A stretch of DNA of 64,000 nucleotides, taken from positions 33,243,307 through 33,307,306 of the forward strand of contig NC_079891.1 of NCBI RefSeq assembly GCF_024868665.1, in the 5' to 3' direction. The DNA is from Triplophysa rosa. Lineage: Eukaryota > Chordata > Actinopteri > Cypriniformes > Nemacheilidae. The first letter of the stretch is position 1. Each line of letters begins with the position of its first letter. Under the pieces are notes generated by a model. The model did not search any database. It was not told where the DNA came from and was given only the letters and a program-made list of their open reading frames with translations. The translations under genes and the position numbers were made by a program. Below, one piece after another: positions 12,266 to 26,700 of the stretch.

Positions 12266-12473
12266 AGACGGTTATATCGGACGCACGCACCTGGCCCGAA
12301 GTTAACTTCCCGTCTGTGTTTGGTTATAATATAAAAAGTTCAAATTAATATTAATATTTTATTGTATATTTATAGTTTTATTTTACATTAAACATTCTTT
12401 GTGAAGGTCTACCTGAAGTTGAGTTTGGGCCACATAATGTTTGTTTATGTTGTTGCCGCTGAAACCGTCTAGA
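12266..12473 (+). mobile_element. MITE with TAGACGGTT ends, copy 1
   Basis: It is bounded by TAGACGGTT and AACCGTCTA. Interior blocks GAAGTTAACTTCC, GTTTGGTTATAA, TTGAGTTTGGGCC and GTTGCCGCTGAAACC recur in reverse complement at 16287-16535, so the two are copies of one family in opposite orientation about 4 kb apart. Confidence 0.75.
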
Positions 12474-14690
12474 AGCTAATAAAATGTAATTTACCAATTT
12501 AATTCTGTCTCTGGATATTTATAGCGCTCATATTTTCAATCTTCAGGGTAAGATCTGTTGTTATTAGAAGTGCTTGCTTTAAATATGAGTAGCTTGTATT
12601 ACATGGCGTTCTGGAATTCTTGATTCTGATTGGTCAGTTACCACAGCTCAGCCACTGTATCGCTCCACTATCTCTCTTCTTATGCATTTGTTAGACGGGC
12701 AAATAAATGATCTCAGGTGGATATTTTGTTAATCTGAGAGGCTGTGGAGGGAAGGTCTCATGAGGACATACACAAGTGATGTTTGAAGAAATGCACCATT
12801 GAAAGAAGAAAAGTCTTTCAGATGGAATACATTTGGAAGTGTGTCATTACGAGTTCCCCTGGGTCTAGAAAGGGCCATTTCTTTTACATTAATGGTACAT
12901 GACATTTAATGATTTCCTAGAAAAGTGCGTTTTACCACCGGCGAATGTAGACGGGCGTTTTGCGTTGTGCAGTTTTGTATAATGTCTTTGGTTGAGAAAA
13001 TGGATTTAATGTCATTGTCTGGGATTCTGGGCGACCGAAAGCTGTTACATGAAAAAGTACTTTTACAAAGTTTTTATTTTACTTCAGGAAATGATTCAAG
13101 GCCTGTAACGCAGGTACGAGGCTGTTTAAAGGCTCTTTTGAAGCAGATGGTGTGACATACAGGAGACATGTGAGACCTGTACGTGGTTCTTTTTCCCGTC
13201 TTCTCAGGAAGCAGCTCTATTGTTTGTGGCACTGTGACATTTGATGCAATGTTATGCTTTGTGTGCTGCTCTTGTAAGTGTATATGTACAATGTCAATGC
13301 TGTATTGATGTGCGGACAACGGCTCATTGATCGTCTTTACTCTGACCTTCAGCTCGGCCTGCTGACTGTGTACAAAGGACACACACACAATATGTTCACA
13401 ATACACCCGTCCACATACACAAACCCAACAAAATGTTACGAGTCGAACTCTCATGTATTAACTTTGTTTCAGACATTTCATCTGGAAGTCCTATGAAATG
13501 AGAATAAACACAATGAGACACACAGCTGGAGCTATAAAAGAAATGGATTGCATGAATAATTTGATTTTGTAAGAACTGGAAGAAAAATATTTGCGTTGAA
13601 TATAAATGAGCACACCCTTACAAAAAATAAATAAAAATAAGTATTCTTAAAAATATTCTTACATTTTATGATGCAGTAAGTATGCTTGTAAATGCCGTAT
13701 TTTAATACTACTTGGGACTCGATTAAAAAAATGTGTATTTCTAAGTATACTTTAAATGTAACAGTAAACTTTGAGTACACAAGTTCAATACTTGTAGCAC
13801 ATTTTTTAAGTTTATGTAAAGTTAAGCACACTCTTGATAAACTACTAGTGTCTACTTTCTTATTTTTAGTTTACATGTAATGTCTCAATTTCTTCTCCAT
13901 TAATTGCTTTCTGAATCGTATGATATTTCCCATGTGAACCTAAACAATAAGCTGTTTGTTTCTGCTTTTATGTTACCAAACAAACTTGTTGATGTAACAC
14001 TGAAAGTATCACAATGGATTGAGCTTATGACAAAAAAATCACAATTTCCTCTTTCATTTATACAAACTAAACCAATAGCCTATAGACAATAAGTGCTTAG
14101 TAAGTAAGTCTTACTATTACTATTAGCACACAAAAACACACTATTATTCTGCTTTTAGTGAATCTACTTTCAAATCAAAGTTAAAGAGTGAGAAAGGGCT
14201 AGTTGTGACAAAAAAATAATGCACTCTCCAGGTCATGTTAACATAGGTTTAAATATATCTTTAACTCATCATAATAATTCATTCCATTTCAACTTCATTT
14301 TTAACGTTATATAAAATGCAACTTTTTTTGTCAGTTCAATATAATTTAAATTCAAGTGACTAGTATGATTAAACTTGAAAATTGAAGTTAGCTTTTGTAC
14401 TATTCTTTCAACGGTATTTGTGACATGCTTCTAATTTTGAACATTTATCATAATGTCCATTTAAATCTGGTTAACTTTTGCATGCTATGAGCAAAGACAT
14501 CAGAAAGGGGATGAAGCACACCTCAACATCTCTCTTTACAGTACGCTGGCATAAGATATATAGAAAAAGTGATCGTACATTTGTAAAAAAGTTTTAAAAG
14601 CTAACGTAGAATTATAAACGTGTGCATGTTTAAGCTTTAAAATAGCAAACCCTTCTAAAAAAACAACAACATTATATTGGATTTTCAGGG
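12474..14690. other. Intergenic, AT-rich, nothing recognised
   Basis: About 2.2 kb with several 60-125 codon open frames (for example 13074-13454 and 13532-13831, both -). None resembles a known protein or shows splice context. Confidence 0.45.
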
Positions 14691-14703
14691 TTGCCATGGA
14701 AAC
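14690..14703. promoter_or_regulatory. RFX-type X-box motif
   Basis: GTTGCCATGGAAAC matches the X-box consensus. It is intergenic between ppil2 and ypel1. Confidence 0.35.
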
Positions 14704-16280
14704 ACCTCACTGTCTAGCAAGACAGTAAAAACGAATGGTTCCCTTTCTCAATGATAAGCCGCTGTAGAAGGCAGACTCGAACGAATCAAATCATGATGTT
14801 AAGAGCTTCTATAATTTTACAAGCATTTTTCTCACTATGGGTGATATTGTTGAAACCTTCTTCTTTTCAGCTTCCATATGCATGTGAGTGCATGTTCATA
14901 CGTGTGTGTTTGCACATGGGCCTGGTAATAAATCATTCAACGCTGAAATTGGAAACAGTGAGCTGAAACCACACCTGGTATACATAGACACATGCACGCG
15001 CACACACAGACACAAAGTACTAAACCTTATATCATTGTAACACAAGCAGACCCACTTACGTTCATGACAAGAGAGTTTCTTTAACCAGAATGCACATAGA
15101 TGCCAGAAAAACTCTCATGATAATAAAACACATTTTTTATTTTATTTGTAGTAAAACCATAACCACAAATTGACTATGGTCTCACCACAGTAACCATCAC
15201 TTTACCATGGTATTTGTAGTAAAACTATAGTAATACTATTTGTAAACAATCTGCCAAAAAACAGTTTTGGTACTTTTACTATAATAAAAAACCATGGCTA
15301 TTTTTTCCCGAGGGCAGTGCATAAACTACATGAAGTCAGTGTTTTGATCGAGTTCGCATCTGCCTCATCACCTGTCTTCATTAAACACTGGAAAGTCTGT
15401 TAGCCAGTAACTAAAAACACTTAAAAGACCCGAAGCCGCATGGCAATAAAGCAGCAGTCGCTAGGAAACCACAGAATATTCTCAGCACAAAAAAAGGAGA
15501 GAGAGACATTGACGTTGAGCGTAAACGGCGAGTAAGCGAGAGAGAGCAAATCACATCTTATCTGCTTTAACCGGGCAGCAATCGCTGGTCTTTGTTCTTC
15601 AGTCTGGAGTTTGGCCAAGCGTTGATAAAACAAAGGCGACTTATAGACCTCTCAGGCCTGGGGTCTTCATTGGTACATTGTTTATCCAAATTCACACTTT
15701 TTTGGTGTGCTCCGTTGACCTCAAAATGAGGATTCTGTCTTTATGAACTCATGTCATTTCAAACCAATAAGGAAAGTCTTCCAGATTAGGAACAACGTAA
15801 GGGTGTATTGTCATTTTTTGGTGAGGTAACCTTTCACTGGTATGTCAGTTTTAACAGTTGAGTTGGGTTGAAGGGTAAACCAGTGTATTGAGTCAGGATC
15901 ATGATGCTTAACTTATCCATTGCAAACCTGTGTTAAACGTTACAATTTGATGTTCGGGACACTGACCTTTCACAACAGATGTCTCTTGAAGATAAAAGCA
16001 TTAGGAAACACAAAGAGAGAGGAAAGTGCTGCGTTCATGCGATAAGGTTGGTATATTTTTTATATTTCTCATGCATCAAAACTTTGCACGGGAGACATTA
16101 ATACTTCTGCGGTTTTGCATGAGGTACTCTCGCCACGGGCTCGAGTCTGTTTGAATAATTATATGAGAATGTGTTTGCTTTGGAGGTGAAATGTAGATTT
16201 TTCTATTCCGAGGAAACAAAAAGGAGTTTAGCAAATATATGCAAAGGTCTGCTGCCTCGAGGGTCTAAAGTAACTTTTGT
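14704..16280. other. Intergenic with minor repeats
   Basis: Contains a (CA)n-like stretch near 14996-15010 and an ACCATGGT-type repeat at about 15120-15310 related to 8455-8758. No gene was recognised. Confidence 0.45.
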
Positions 16281-16286
16281 CTAATT

Positions 16287-16540
16287 GCATCTAGACGGTT
16301 TCAGCGGTAACAACAAAAACAAATGTTACTTGGCCCAAACTCAACTTCCGGTAGACCTCAGCAAAGAATCAATAACTGTTAAGTAGTTTTAAATTCATTT
16401 AATATAATGAATATACAATAAAATATGATTATAAATTAATATTAATGTAAATAAATATAAAATAAATTGTTATAACCAAACACAGGCCGGAAGTTAACAT
16501 CGGGCCAGCGTGTGCATCCGATGAACGGTCTATAGACAAA
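16287..16540 (-). mobile_element. MITE with TAGACGGTT ends, copy 2 (inverted)
   Basis: Reverse-complement relative of 12266-12473. It starts near TAGACGGTTTCAGCGG and ends AACGGTCTATAG, with the same interior blocks. The pair could form a long-range inverted repeat. Confidence 0.75.
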
Positions 16541-16828
16541 GTTCTTTACATTCACTTTAGTGTTTTGTGACTCTATAGTTAATTAGCATTTATTTGAAGG
16601 TTTAAAATGATTAAGTTAAACAAAACTTTAAAAAGATAAAACCACAGAAAAGAAAACCCAATACCCAAAAACCCATTCAATAAAAGTCTATTCCATAAGC
16701 ATACAATCAATTTACATTAAAAAAGATTTCATTTATTTATTAAAAATACATACAGTAACTGTATGTTACAGTAAACACATATTTATATAATTGTCTAATT
16801 TTGCTGTATATCCTCAATAAAAAGAGAG

Positions 16829-17147
16829 TTGAAGTGATAGTTCACCCAAAAATAACAATTCCGTCATCCTTTACTCGCCCTCTTGTCATTTCAAACCTGT
16901 ATGACTTCCTTTCTTCCGCAGAACACAAAAGAAGATATTTTGAAAAATGTTAGCTGGACCCCATTCACTTTATTTTAATTTTGTGTCCATACAAGCGAAT
17001 GGGGTCCAGTGCTGTTCGGTTACCAACTTTCTTCAAAATATCTTCTTTTGTGTTCTGCCTAAGAAAGAAAGTCATAAATGTTTAAAATGACAAGAAGGCG
17101 AGTAAATGATCACAGAATTTTCATTTTTGGGTGAACTATCACTTTAA
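16829..17147. mobile_element. TTAA foldback MITE (family A), near-complete
   Basis: The arms are GTGATAGTTCACCCAAAAAT and ATTTTTGGGTGAACTATCAC, with a palindromic centre around GAATGGGGTCCAG. The right end retains TTTAA; the left end is slightly decayed. It sits just beyond the inferred ypel1 poly(A) site. Confidence 0.9.
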
Positions 17148-17249
17148 ACCAAAATGTGTCGGAGTGTTTCAAAACTATACCCATAACACATAAGATGTGA
17201 CATAACTGACAGCCTAATATCCAACAGACATTAGACAGAAACAATCCAT

Positions 17250-20214
17250 CAAAACCAAAATACCACTGAAGCTTTATTGTGATATCTGATAGTTTACTGT
17301 ACAGTGAGAACAGACAAATGTAACTTTTCTTTACTAGGACAGAAAGCGAAGCAATGTAATCAAATACAAAAAAAGCATTTTTTTGCTTAAAAAAAAAAGA
17401 GAAACCAGGCACGACTTAAAATAGCCATTATAAATACATCATGCTTTAGACCATATATTTTAACAGTCCTAATAAAAACAACTCTCAAAACGTACAATCG
17501 TTTCCTTTGCATACTTCTGTCGCTTCAAATGAATGACAAATCTGGTAGATTTAAGGTTTAAAACCAGTATCACCAATCTAAACTGCAATAAAGTCCAGTA
17601 AACAATCCTTTAACAGCCAATATAAAAAAAGAAACCCCTCAATGTCGCCGTTAAAGATCAAAACGCATCATTTAAAGAAAAAAATTCCCACTTGGTAGTC
17701 GGAGAGGCCACGAACTTGCTTTTTGGTTTGACCGTGTGATTATATTTCCTGCAAAACTGACACTTTACATTAAAGTCAAAGCTTTCGGCTCAGTTGTGTC
17801 TGTTTTAGGTGCACATTAAAAGTGACACTGGCCTCCGTCTCGATCCCGAAAGTCTTTGTAAAATGCTCTGGGTCTATGTATATATTGTAAAATTTCGGCA
17901 GGTGAATCCAGCTCACCGCTGATCACGATCCTAAAACACGTCGGCTATTAAACACTTGCCAGGACGAAAATCAACTTTTAAGTACGACAACACAAAGCTC
18001 GCTATCGTCAAGCTAAGAGAGCGCGCGTCTAACACGCAAAAGAAGTGTCGAAAGGAAACGGTACGCGTGAACGACAGCAAAAACGTCTACAAATAAACAA
18101 TGAGCACACGCATGCATCCACACGAACACACACTTCTCTTCTCATTCACACACACAAACAAAGCCAGAGGTACAGTGAACAAAAGTGCTTCAAGTCGGGG
18201 AAGTAGAGATACTAACCCAGTAGAAATATGTATAAAACCTTAAATATGTCACTTTATATACAAAACTGCGGGACAATGTATTGTAACTCCGTCTCTTCTT
18301 TCAAGTAAGATATTTCTACAACTATTTTGTCTGCATTGTCTTTGACTGATTCAAAGGTCACGTGACCTGACTGACCTTTATTATGTGTTATAATATTACC
18401 CACCCGCCCCAAACACAACAAAACCTCAATATATCAATACGATTCGATATATATATATTCAATAAAATTCTACATTAAATGACCCTCTTTACCTCTACAG
18501 GAAGCAAGCTCCTCCCCCTCTAAAAGCCCCGCCCCTCTTCGCAGAATACAACCACCCATCCGTAACGTCTCTAACTTTGAACATACAAGTATGAAAAAAT
18601 ACTGGATGACATTTCGCTCGCGGATAGAATTAGGAGTGGATAGAGGTTCAGTGAGGTCATTTCTTCTTAGGTCATGTTGTTTTGAGATCGATCTGAAGCT
18701 CCGACAGCTTCCAGCAGATGTGCCTGGTTCTCAAAGTCATGCACCGCACAACAGAGGACAGGGAGGTTTTTTCTTTTCTTTTTTCTTTTTTTGAAGAGGC
18801 ACAAGATTCATGTCGCTTAGAGGCAAAGTTGCGGAAAGATAGCTACACGAAAAAATGAAGAGCAGATCTGCTAGCGTGATCTCAGGCAGTCCGGTAAAGT
18901 GCAGTTATAAAGTGAAAGCGTCTGGATTGCATGCATCTCTATTAGCAGCAAAAGAATACGAAAACGTGTCCGATTTGAAATTCGTTTCGTTGATTCATCA
19001 AAAGCAGACTATTTTTGTTCTTTTTCGTTTTGAAAACCAGAGGGAGATGATCAAGCCAGCAATCACCCGATCCCACGATTCGACATTCAACCAGCGATGA
19101 AAAAGGCCATAAATGGACAGACGTTTGCCTCTAAACCCATGAACAAGGCCTCTGCAGAGTGCAAACAACATAACTGTATTCAAGTATGCCATGAACATAA
19201 TGCGAAAAACAACAGAGCTAACATGATGATTGCACTAACAACAACAATAAGAGACTCCGTAAAATCTCCTCATTTGGCGTGAAGGGGGATGAAAACGTAA
19301 CGCAAACCTTGCTCCAAAAGGACGCTGGTTTGACTTTTTCCAGTACATCCAAACGGCGAATTTTTTGTCTATTATAGTACGGTCTCAAAAATGGAACCCG
19401 CCACGAATGCCAACTCAATGCTAAAAGACGCAGGTTTGCGTAAATCTCACCAAAAGCACCAGAGATAACTAAAGCTCCCGCCGGGCCGCTGTACCAGAGT
19501 GTCCCGTGAATTGCACAGTGAAGTCATCCGAGGAAGAAAATGTTTCGGAAAGTGACAGAAAACACAGGGATGCCACTGCGACGCCCCCAAAGCCCTCCCT
19601 CGCTCTCCCTTCCTCCCACCCAATAGGATCCGAGATGCTGCTACATAGCCTAACCCCCTAAAAAGTCTGTAACGTCAATCGCGTCTGTTGCTACCCCATC
19701 GTAAAAGACAAGTCAGAACAGATGAAAAATGCTAACTGGTAACATCGGATTTTGGATAACACGCACGCTCAAACTCACGCCTCACCATTCCCGCTTATTC
19801 ACAAAGTGTAAAGTAAGAAACAAGTGAGACGGTGTCGTCTGGATACCGTCGACAGCTTACGAGTAGCGGTTACACGAGGGCCGAGCACACCAAAACCAGT
19901 TAAGGGGGCAGAGAGTTCAACAGAAAACAGGTTTTGAATCCCAAAGTGTTGACGTGTACATCTCAGGAAAAGGTCCCACAGAGTCTCATTGTGACCGCAG
20001 ATGTCTCTGTCCGCTCTGCCTTTGAGTTTTACCATGACCCGGTACGGATGTCTGGATGTGTCAAGGTAGACGGGTTTGCGTGTGTGCGCAGTCGGGTCTG
20101 TTTGCGTGTCTGTGCGTTTTCTCGTTTGTGTGCATGTACGTGTGCGGTGTCACTCGGCAAAGTCCACGACAGAGTAGCCCGAAGGTCACTGAGCAGAGAG
20201 GAAGCAGGCGACGG
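17250..20214 (-). other. ypel1: ypel1 3' untranslated region (inferred)
   Basis: This is the transcribed side of ypel1 directly after the stop at 20215. It is free of recognisable transposons, unlike the DNA around it, which is what a constrained 3' UTR would look like. On the minus strand AATAAA lies at 17273-17278, with a MITE 130 bp further on, so the transcript may end near 17250. Other AATAAA-like sites lie upstream and could give shorter forms. The end is an inference; the open frames here (for example 18591-18794 and 19934-20463) are not supported. Confidence 0.4.
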
Positions 20215-20304
20215 TCACTCCCAACCGTTGTCTTTGATCATGTGCGCCAGCTCGATGATGAACTTGCCTTCTTTGTATTTCTGGCTGCTCTCAAAAGCGT
20301 GTTC
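20215..20304 (-). CDS. ypel1: ypel1 coding exon 4 (residues 91-119, stop)
   Basis: A 90-bp coding part encoding [29 protein letters not shown] and TGA. Acceptor TCTCTTGCAG. Confidence 0.95.
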   Translation of the reverse strand, partial: EHAFESSQKYKEGKFIIELAHMIKDNGWE

Positions 20305-20723
20305 CTGCAAGAGACAACGACAAAAATAAGTACATTTTCCTCATATCCGGGACACGTGATCAATGGAAACTATGATGCAAAATGGCTCAACAGTCCTCAT
20401 GACATCATAACCGTCAGCATCTTCTTTCAAAAAAAGGTTTGCGGAAAGGATCTGACATTATAAAAATACGTGCCACACGGTCAGTTAACCTAATGTGCTG
20501 TTAGGCCCTCTCCTCTTACACCAGTCTGTGACTCATCCGGACCCGGTGTTTTATCGCTCTGATTGCTATGATTCGCTCAGCCTGAAATAAGAGCCGCCCT
20601 TAAACACTGTTCCAGGAACAGCGGTGTCACTAGTTGTTTTGGTGACCGAAGCACGTGTTCTCAAAGCATGTCAGATTGACAATCTAAAGTCTAACATGCT
20701 TAGACACAAAATATTGCTTAATC

Positions 20724-20766
<43 letters not shown>

Positions 20767-23700
20767 TTTCACTTAAATTAGCTTTGCACTACACACCTTT
20801 TTTTTGTACACAGCAGAGCTACAAATACTTCTGCAAAACAAAGGCATATTTTTTATCATGTCAATAAAGCACACTTAAAGGCACAGTTCACCCAAAAATG
20901 AAAATTCTGTCATCATTTAAAGGGGTACTTCACCCAAAAATGAAAATGCTGTCATCATTTAAAGGGGTACTTCACCCAAAAATGAAAATGCTGTCATCAT
21001 TTAAAGGGGTACTTCACCCAAAAATGAAAATGCTGTCATCATTTAAAGGGGTACTTCACCCAAAAATGAAAATGCTGTCATCATTTAAAGGGGTACTTCA
21101 CCCAAAAATGAAAATGCTGTCATCATTTAAAGGGGTACTTCACCCAAAAATGAAAATGCTGTCATCATTTAAAGGGGTACTTCACCCAAAAATGAAAATG
21201 CTGTCATCATTTAAAGGGGTACTTCACCCAAAAATGAAAATGCTGTCATCATTTAAAGGGGTACTTCACCCAAAAATGAAAATGCTGTCATCATTTAAAG
21301 GGGTACTTCACCCAAAAATGAAAATGCTGTCATCATTTAAAGGGGTACTTCACCCAAAAATGAAAATGCTGTCATCATTTAAAGGGGTACTTCACCCAAA
21401 AATGAAAATGCTGTCATCATTTAAAGGGGTACTTCACCCAAAAATGAAAATGCTGTCATCATTTAAAGGGGTACTTCACCCAAAAATGAAAATGCTGTCA
21501 TCATTTAAAGGGGTACTTCACCCAAAAATGAAAATGCTGTCATCATTTAAAGGGGTACTTCACCCAAAAATGAAAATGCTGTCATCATTTAAAGGGGTAC
21601 TTCACCCAAAAATGAAAATGCTGTCATCATTTAAAGGGGTACTTCACCCAAAAATGAAAATGCTGTCATCATTTAAAGGGGTACTTCACCCAAAAATGAA
21701 AATTCTGTCATTATCACATTATCACCTTCGAGTTGTTCCAAATCTGTATACATTTCTTAGTTCTGATGAACACAGAGAAAGATATCTGGAAGAATGCTTA
21801 TAACTAAACAGTTCTTGGACCCCATTGACCACCATAGTAGGAAAAATGTCTTTATAATTTTTTGGTTCTGTTAAACACAATGGGGTCCAAGAACTGTTCG
21901 GTTACAAGCATTCGTCCAAATATCTATTCCCTGTGTTCGTCAGAACAAAGACATTTATACAGATTTTGAACAACTAGAGAGCGAATAATTCATGACAGAA
22001 TTTTCATTTTTGAGTGAGCTGCCTCTTTAAATAAAAAATTAAAGAACGAAAGAAAGATAGAGACAGAAAGACATTAACATAACAGCAGTATGTCAACACA
22101 TACCACCGGTGCATTTATTATTGATAGATTATTTTATTATTTATTTACTCGGTGCATTATTAATTCATATACTATTAAGAGCATGTATTACTTTAATGAG
22201 TGATTTAGTACTTTAAACTATTTATCCTGTGTTTTTATGTAGTCTAAGAGCTTGACAACATTGTAAATACTAATAAGAGTACATACTACCATGTATACAA
22301 AAGATTAAAGTCACCATGAAATCAAACAGGAAAAGTGTTTTACAGTGTTGCAGTGATTCTTACAAACGATTTATCCGTGCACACCATGATTTTTTTATTC
22401 ATTTGCACTTGTAATCTTTAATCAAAAACATGAAGCTCCTCCTTTCAACAACAACTCTTCACCACATGACACGAGCAACAAAAAAGAGGTAGGACTATTA
22501 TACTGACTGTCCAATGGCCAGGCATTCTTAGCCCTCCCCACCAGGCCAATCAAAAAAGGGAAGGGCAAAATAAAGCCCCGCCCTACATTTTTTCTAATTT
22601 CATAAGCCGTTTCACTCAGACATACGCCACGATATGGGAAAGAAGTCAATCTCAACTTCCGTTTCATGATGACTTTAAGCATTATATTGTGTTTGCCAAT
22701 GACTGATTAATGAATGTTATTATAATAACACTTAATTGTTCTGTTAAATGTGTACAACACTCACAGCATAAACACAACGTACATTCAATAAAAACATACT
22801 GCTGCGGCCCTTCTTAAACCTTGTATCTCCATATTTCATCATTTTTATTTTTTGTCATAAATCATTATTATTAGTCACCCTTAATGTTTGTCACCGGGTT
22901 TTGCGAATATCTAACCAATGAAGTATTAAAAAGTGCTCGTCAGTTTTGACAACACAGTACTTATTCATCTAAAAATACAGTGTTTGTTTTTCATTCCTGA
23001 AAAACAGCAAATTTGGACATCCACCTCGGATGGAAGGACAGTGATGATATAAAGTAGTAAATGTGCACTGGACCGCATGCGGTCAGATGTGGATATAACA
23101 GAACGTTAATACTGACAGTCCACTGATGCTCATCTGAGTAACATGATAATGCACAAAAATAAACCAACCGCTGTCAAAGAAACTACATCTAACGCTCGGG
23201 TAACGTCACATCACATGCTTTAAAACACAAGAGAGGGTGACACTTACATATTTCCAGCCCAGAGTGGTTTTACAGTTTTCACAGTAGATGTCTGCCACAG
23301 CGTGTAAACCTGTTAGGAGGACTCTCTCCTCGGCTGGACCGCATCCCACATTCACACTGAGAAGAAAAGAGACCAATCAGTGGTCACCATTATGAGTCAT
23401 CTGACCAGTCTGTTTTCTGAAAGCCAATGTGGGAAACCTGCGCTGGTTGACCACTAAACAGCAACCCTACAACAACCACAAAGTAAAAGTGACCAACGTC
23501 ACATCACAACTGTTTGAGGACGTGTACATGAAAGTGTTTGCCTATTGTCAGAAACCATTTCTTGCATCACAAAGACTAAGAGACTAACTTGGGCAACGTT
23601 GTATACCATTTGATTCAAACAGAAGTTGAATGTAAAGGCATTATAGATTTACACACGATTCACAACTGAAGCTTGTCAGAAGATACAAGATGTGAATGCG

Positions 23701-26700
23701 ATGTAGTGATTGAAGGGTTAACACTTACACTGAATTAAAGAGGTAGGCTCGTCCCTGGCTGCCTTGGAATGACTAGAAGGAAAACAAAATATTACATTAA
23801 TTATTAAAAATCAAGATCGTCTCCCACACAAACACTGGACAAACTCGCACGCGGCCTTCAGCGGGAAAAACTCCATATGATGCATTGAAAGTTCACGCGT
23901 GTGGGTGTTTACGTTACGACTCGTGTTTGTCTCTGTGTGCGTGTGTGTGGACGTTAATGGAAAGTCTGTCTAAAATACACTGCAGCAAGCTTTGGTCTCC
24001 TGCCAACATGTGTATTTCATAAATGGATCCGAGCGTGTGTGTGTGTGCAAGAAACAGTGTTTCTTTTAAGAAAAGTGTGTGTGTACACTTAATAAGCTCC
24101 ACACACTGAACAGAGTCGCTGAAGGTAAAAAACAGAGGTGCTTTTCTGTTCAACATAATAAAAACAGAGAAAAATCTGAGCTGCACGCCGACTGGAGGGG
24201 GAACACAGAGTCCTCTCTGTGGCTTTTCCATTCCGTGTTTAAAGGTATGATGTGGCCATTTTTAGCATTGCAGTTCTCCAATCTCCTCTTAAAGGGACAG
24301 TTCACCCAAAAATAAAAATTCTGTCATCATTTATACACGTATATGACTTTCTTCAGTAGAACACTAAGATATTTTGAGAAATGTCTCCGTGGTTTTGTGT
24401 CAGTGGTGTTCGTTGTTGTTTGGTTATCAACATTCCTTGATCTTCTTTTGTGTTCTGCAGAAGAAAGAAAGTCACACAGGTTCGGAATGACATGAGGATT
24501 TGTAAAGGATTAAATCCTTTTTATTTTTTTGTGCACAAGTAAGGTATACAGCCGCAGAAAAAAAGAAGAGACCATTTCAGAGACCGTTAGTCTGATTTTT
24601 TCTGCGGCTATATATCGATTTTGTAATACCATTTGGAGATGCTAGGTTCAGAAATGAAACACTGCAGCATTAAATGTTTACAGTCTGTTGTTTATCAACG
24701 TGTCATTTTTTCTCCGTCTGCATCCCCAGCTCTTTAATCTCTTCCTATTTTCTATCTCATCTAATGATGGTTTTATCTCATTAACCCGATTAGCCTCCAT
24801 ACGCACCCTATTAACACAGATCGGTGTTGAGGTCGTGGACTAGCAAACATACTACTTTTGCAAGGTTCCCAAACATCAACAACAACGATGGGAAGCACAG
24901 TCAACAAGCTTGAATACTACACACGTCCCCTTAAAAAGTCCACAACAACGCCAAAAAGTTGAGTAGTTGTGGGTGATTGTCTATGTGGTTGCAAACTGGT
25001 CCAAGAGAAAAAAATCTGTAGAAATGTCTGATGTCCAAATAAGTCTCACGAGGTTCATAAAACGCAGTCCTGCAGGTCCAAAGTCTGCTTTTTTATGAAA
25101 GTTTTAGCACACGTCTCCATTCACAACCGATCGGGACAAGCTGTGGACCACAATGTAATGCCTGGCGATTCAGGATTCCATGAGCAACGAGCTTGTTTTA
25201 GCAAAAATCCCTTATAATAAAGTCTCTCATTGAAAGAATACACAGAGCAGACTGTGTGAAAAAAACAGAGGACACTTAGTCATGGAAAGCCGCTCTGTTT
25301 TTAGCGAAAGCATATTAACCGAGTACTCCAAAGCTCGGACTAAAAATGTAGATTCTGTTTACGTCTTCAAATAGAAAAACTAAATATACTAAAACAAAAC
25401 AAAAGCACCAATGCATACGATCACGAGTGCATTTTCCTACCGTGCACATTAGCTCGTATTTAAATGCGTTTTATACAAATGTAATGCGTGTTGGTTTTCG
25501 ATCACCGTGGATTATGACAGCATTCTGGTCATCAGAGCTGGACATGAGTGAATCGGCTTTACTTTTCCACCGCGATGACCCGAGGATAGAAGTACAAGCC
25601 TTAAAGAGCGTTAAAGCCCACTGCGTCCGTCTGCGCTCGGGGAGCAGTATTTAACCAGCCGGGGCCTGAATGCAAACTGGTAATTTTATAGGCACACTGA
25701 CACAATGAAAAGCCCCCCGCTGCGTCGTTTTACATTGTGCCACAAGTCAAACCTGGCTGTGGTTACAATAGTGGTGTGTGCACAATGCACACGGGGAGTG
25801 GTTTAGGAAACAGAGAATGCAGATCAATGAGATTTAATTACACATCTGTCTCTGTTATTATGTCAGAATGACAAAAGCTGCGCTGGGAAACGCTCGGTTC
25901 ATATGACACAACAACAGACACACCAACAACTGCGTAGATGTTTTTGTGAAAAGTTTTATTTGAACACAAATACATTTTAACAGGAAGTGGTACGGACACG
26001 CTCTTTGGTTTCGGAGTTTCTCTTCCCCCTCATTCATGGTGTCGGTTTAAACTTTTGACCTCTTTTCTGCAACAAAATATTTACCGCTGTGATTCTCCAA
26101 ATGATTGGTTTCTTTAAGGTTCTTGACATGAGCTGAGGAGATCGTGGTAAATGTTGCCCACAGTTTTCTTCTAAAGAAATTAAAGACCCCCTAAATGCTT
26201 TTTCGTTATGCCGATGCTTTAACTTACAGACGATTTCAATTGTCCTGAACTGGTAACTTGGACTTTGGGACGTGATGTACAAACTTTACGGTTGTATCTT
26301 TCCTTCTCACACGGATCATGACTGATTATTAAACAAACATTTAAATCGGACACAAAAACTATGAATTTAAATGAATGTGAACACTGGAATGGCTGTCATA
26401 AACTGACATAAAATTACCGTTCAAGCACCGTTCACCTCTGTATGAACTTGAATTTAAAGTCCTCGTCAACCGGAATTTGCGATCGTTTTTACTTCCGTAT
26501 TCTGACACATTTCCGAGTGAAAAGGAATTTCATAGGAGAAAAGAAGTGGGCGCGGCTTGCGTTTTTCCCTGCGAATTGATTGGATGTGTCAAAACAGCTG
26601 TTGCATTGATTTTGAAATGAAGCTGGCGGCAGACTGACAGTCGAAGGGGAGGAGTTAACGGATGCTCCGGCCAAGCCGTCTACTTTACGTCATTTCAGAT

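Noticed and set aside
20898..21803. 301-codon open frame, the longest in the window, with a 14-residue repeat
   Set aside because: It is the translation of the 42-bp minisatellite. The unit length divisible by three and the lack of a stop explain it fully, and it is intronic antisense to ypel1.
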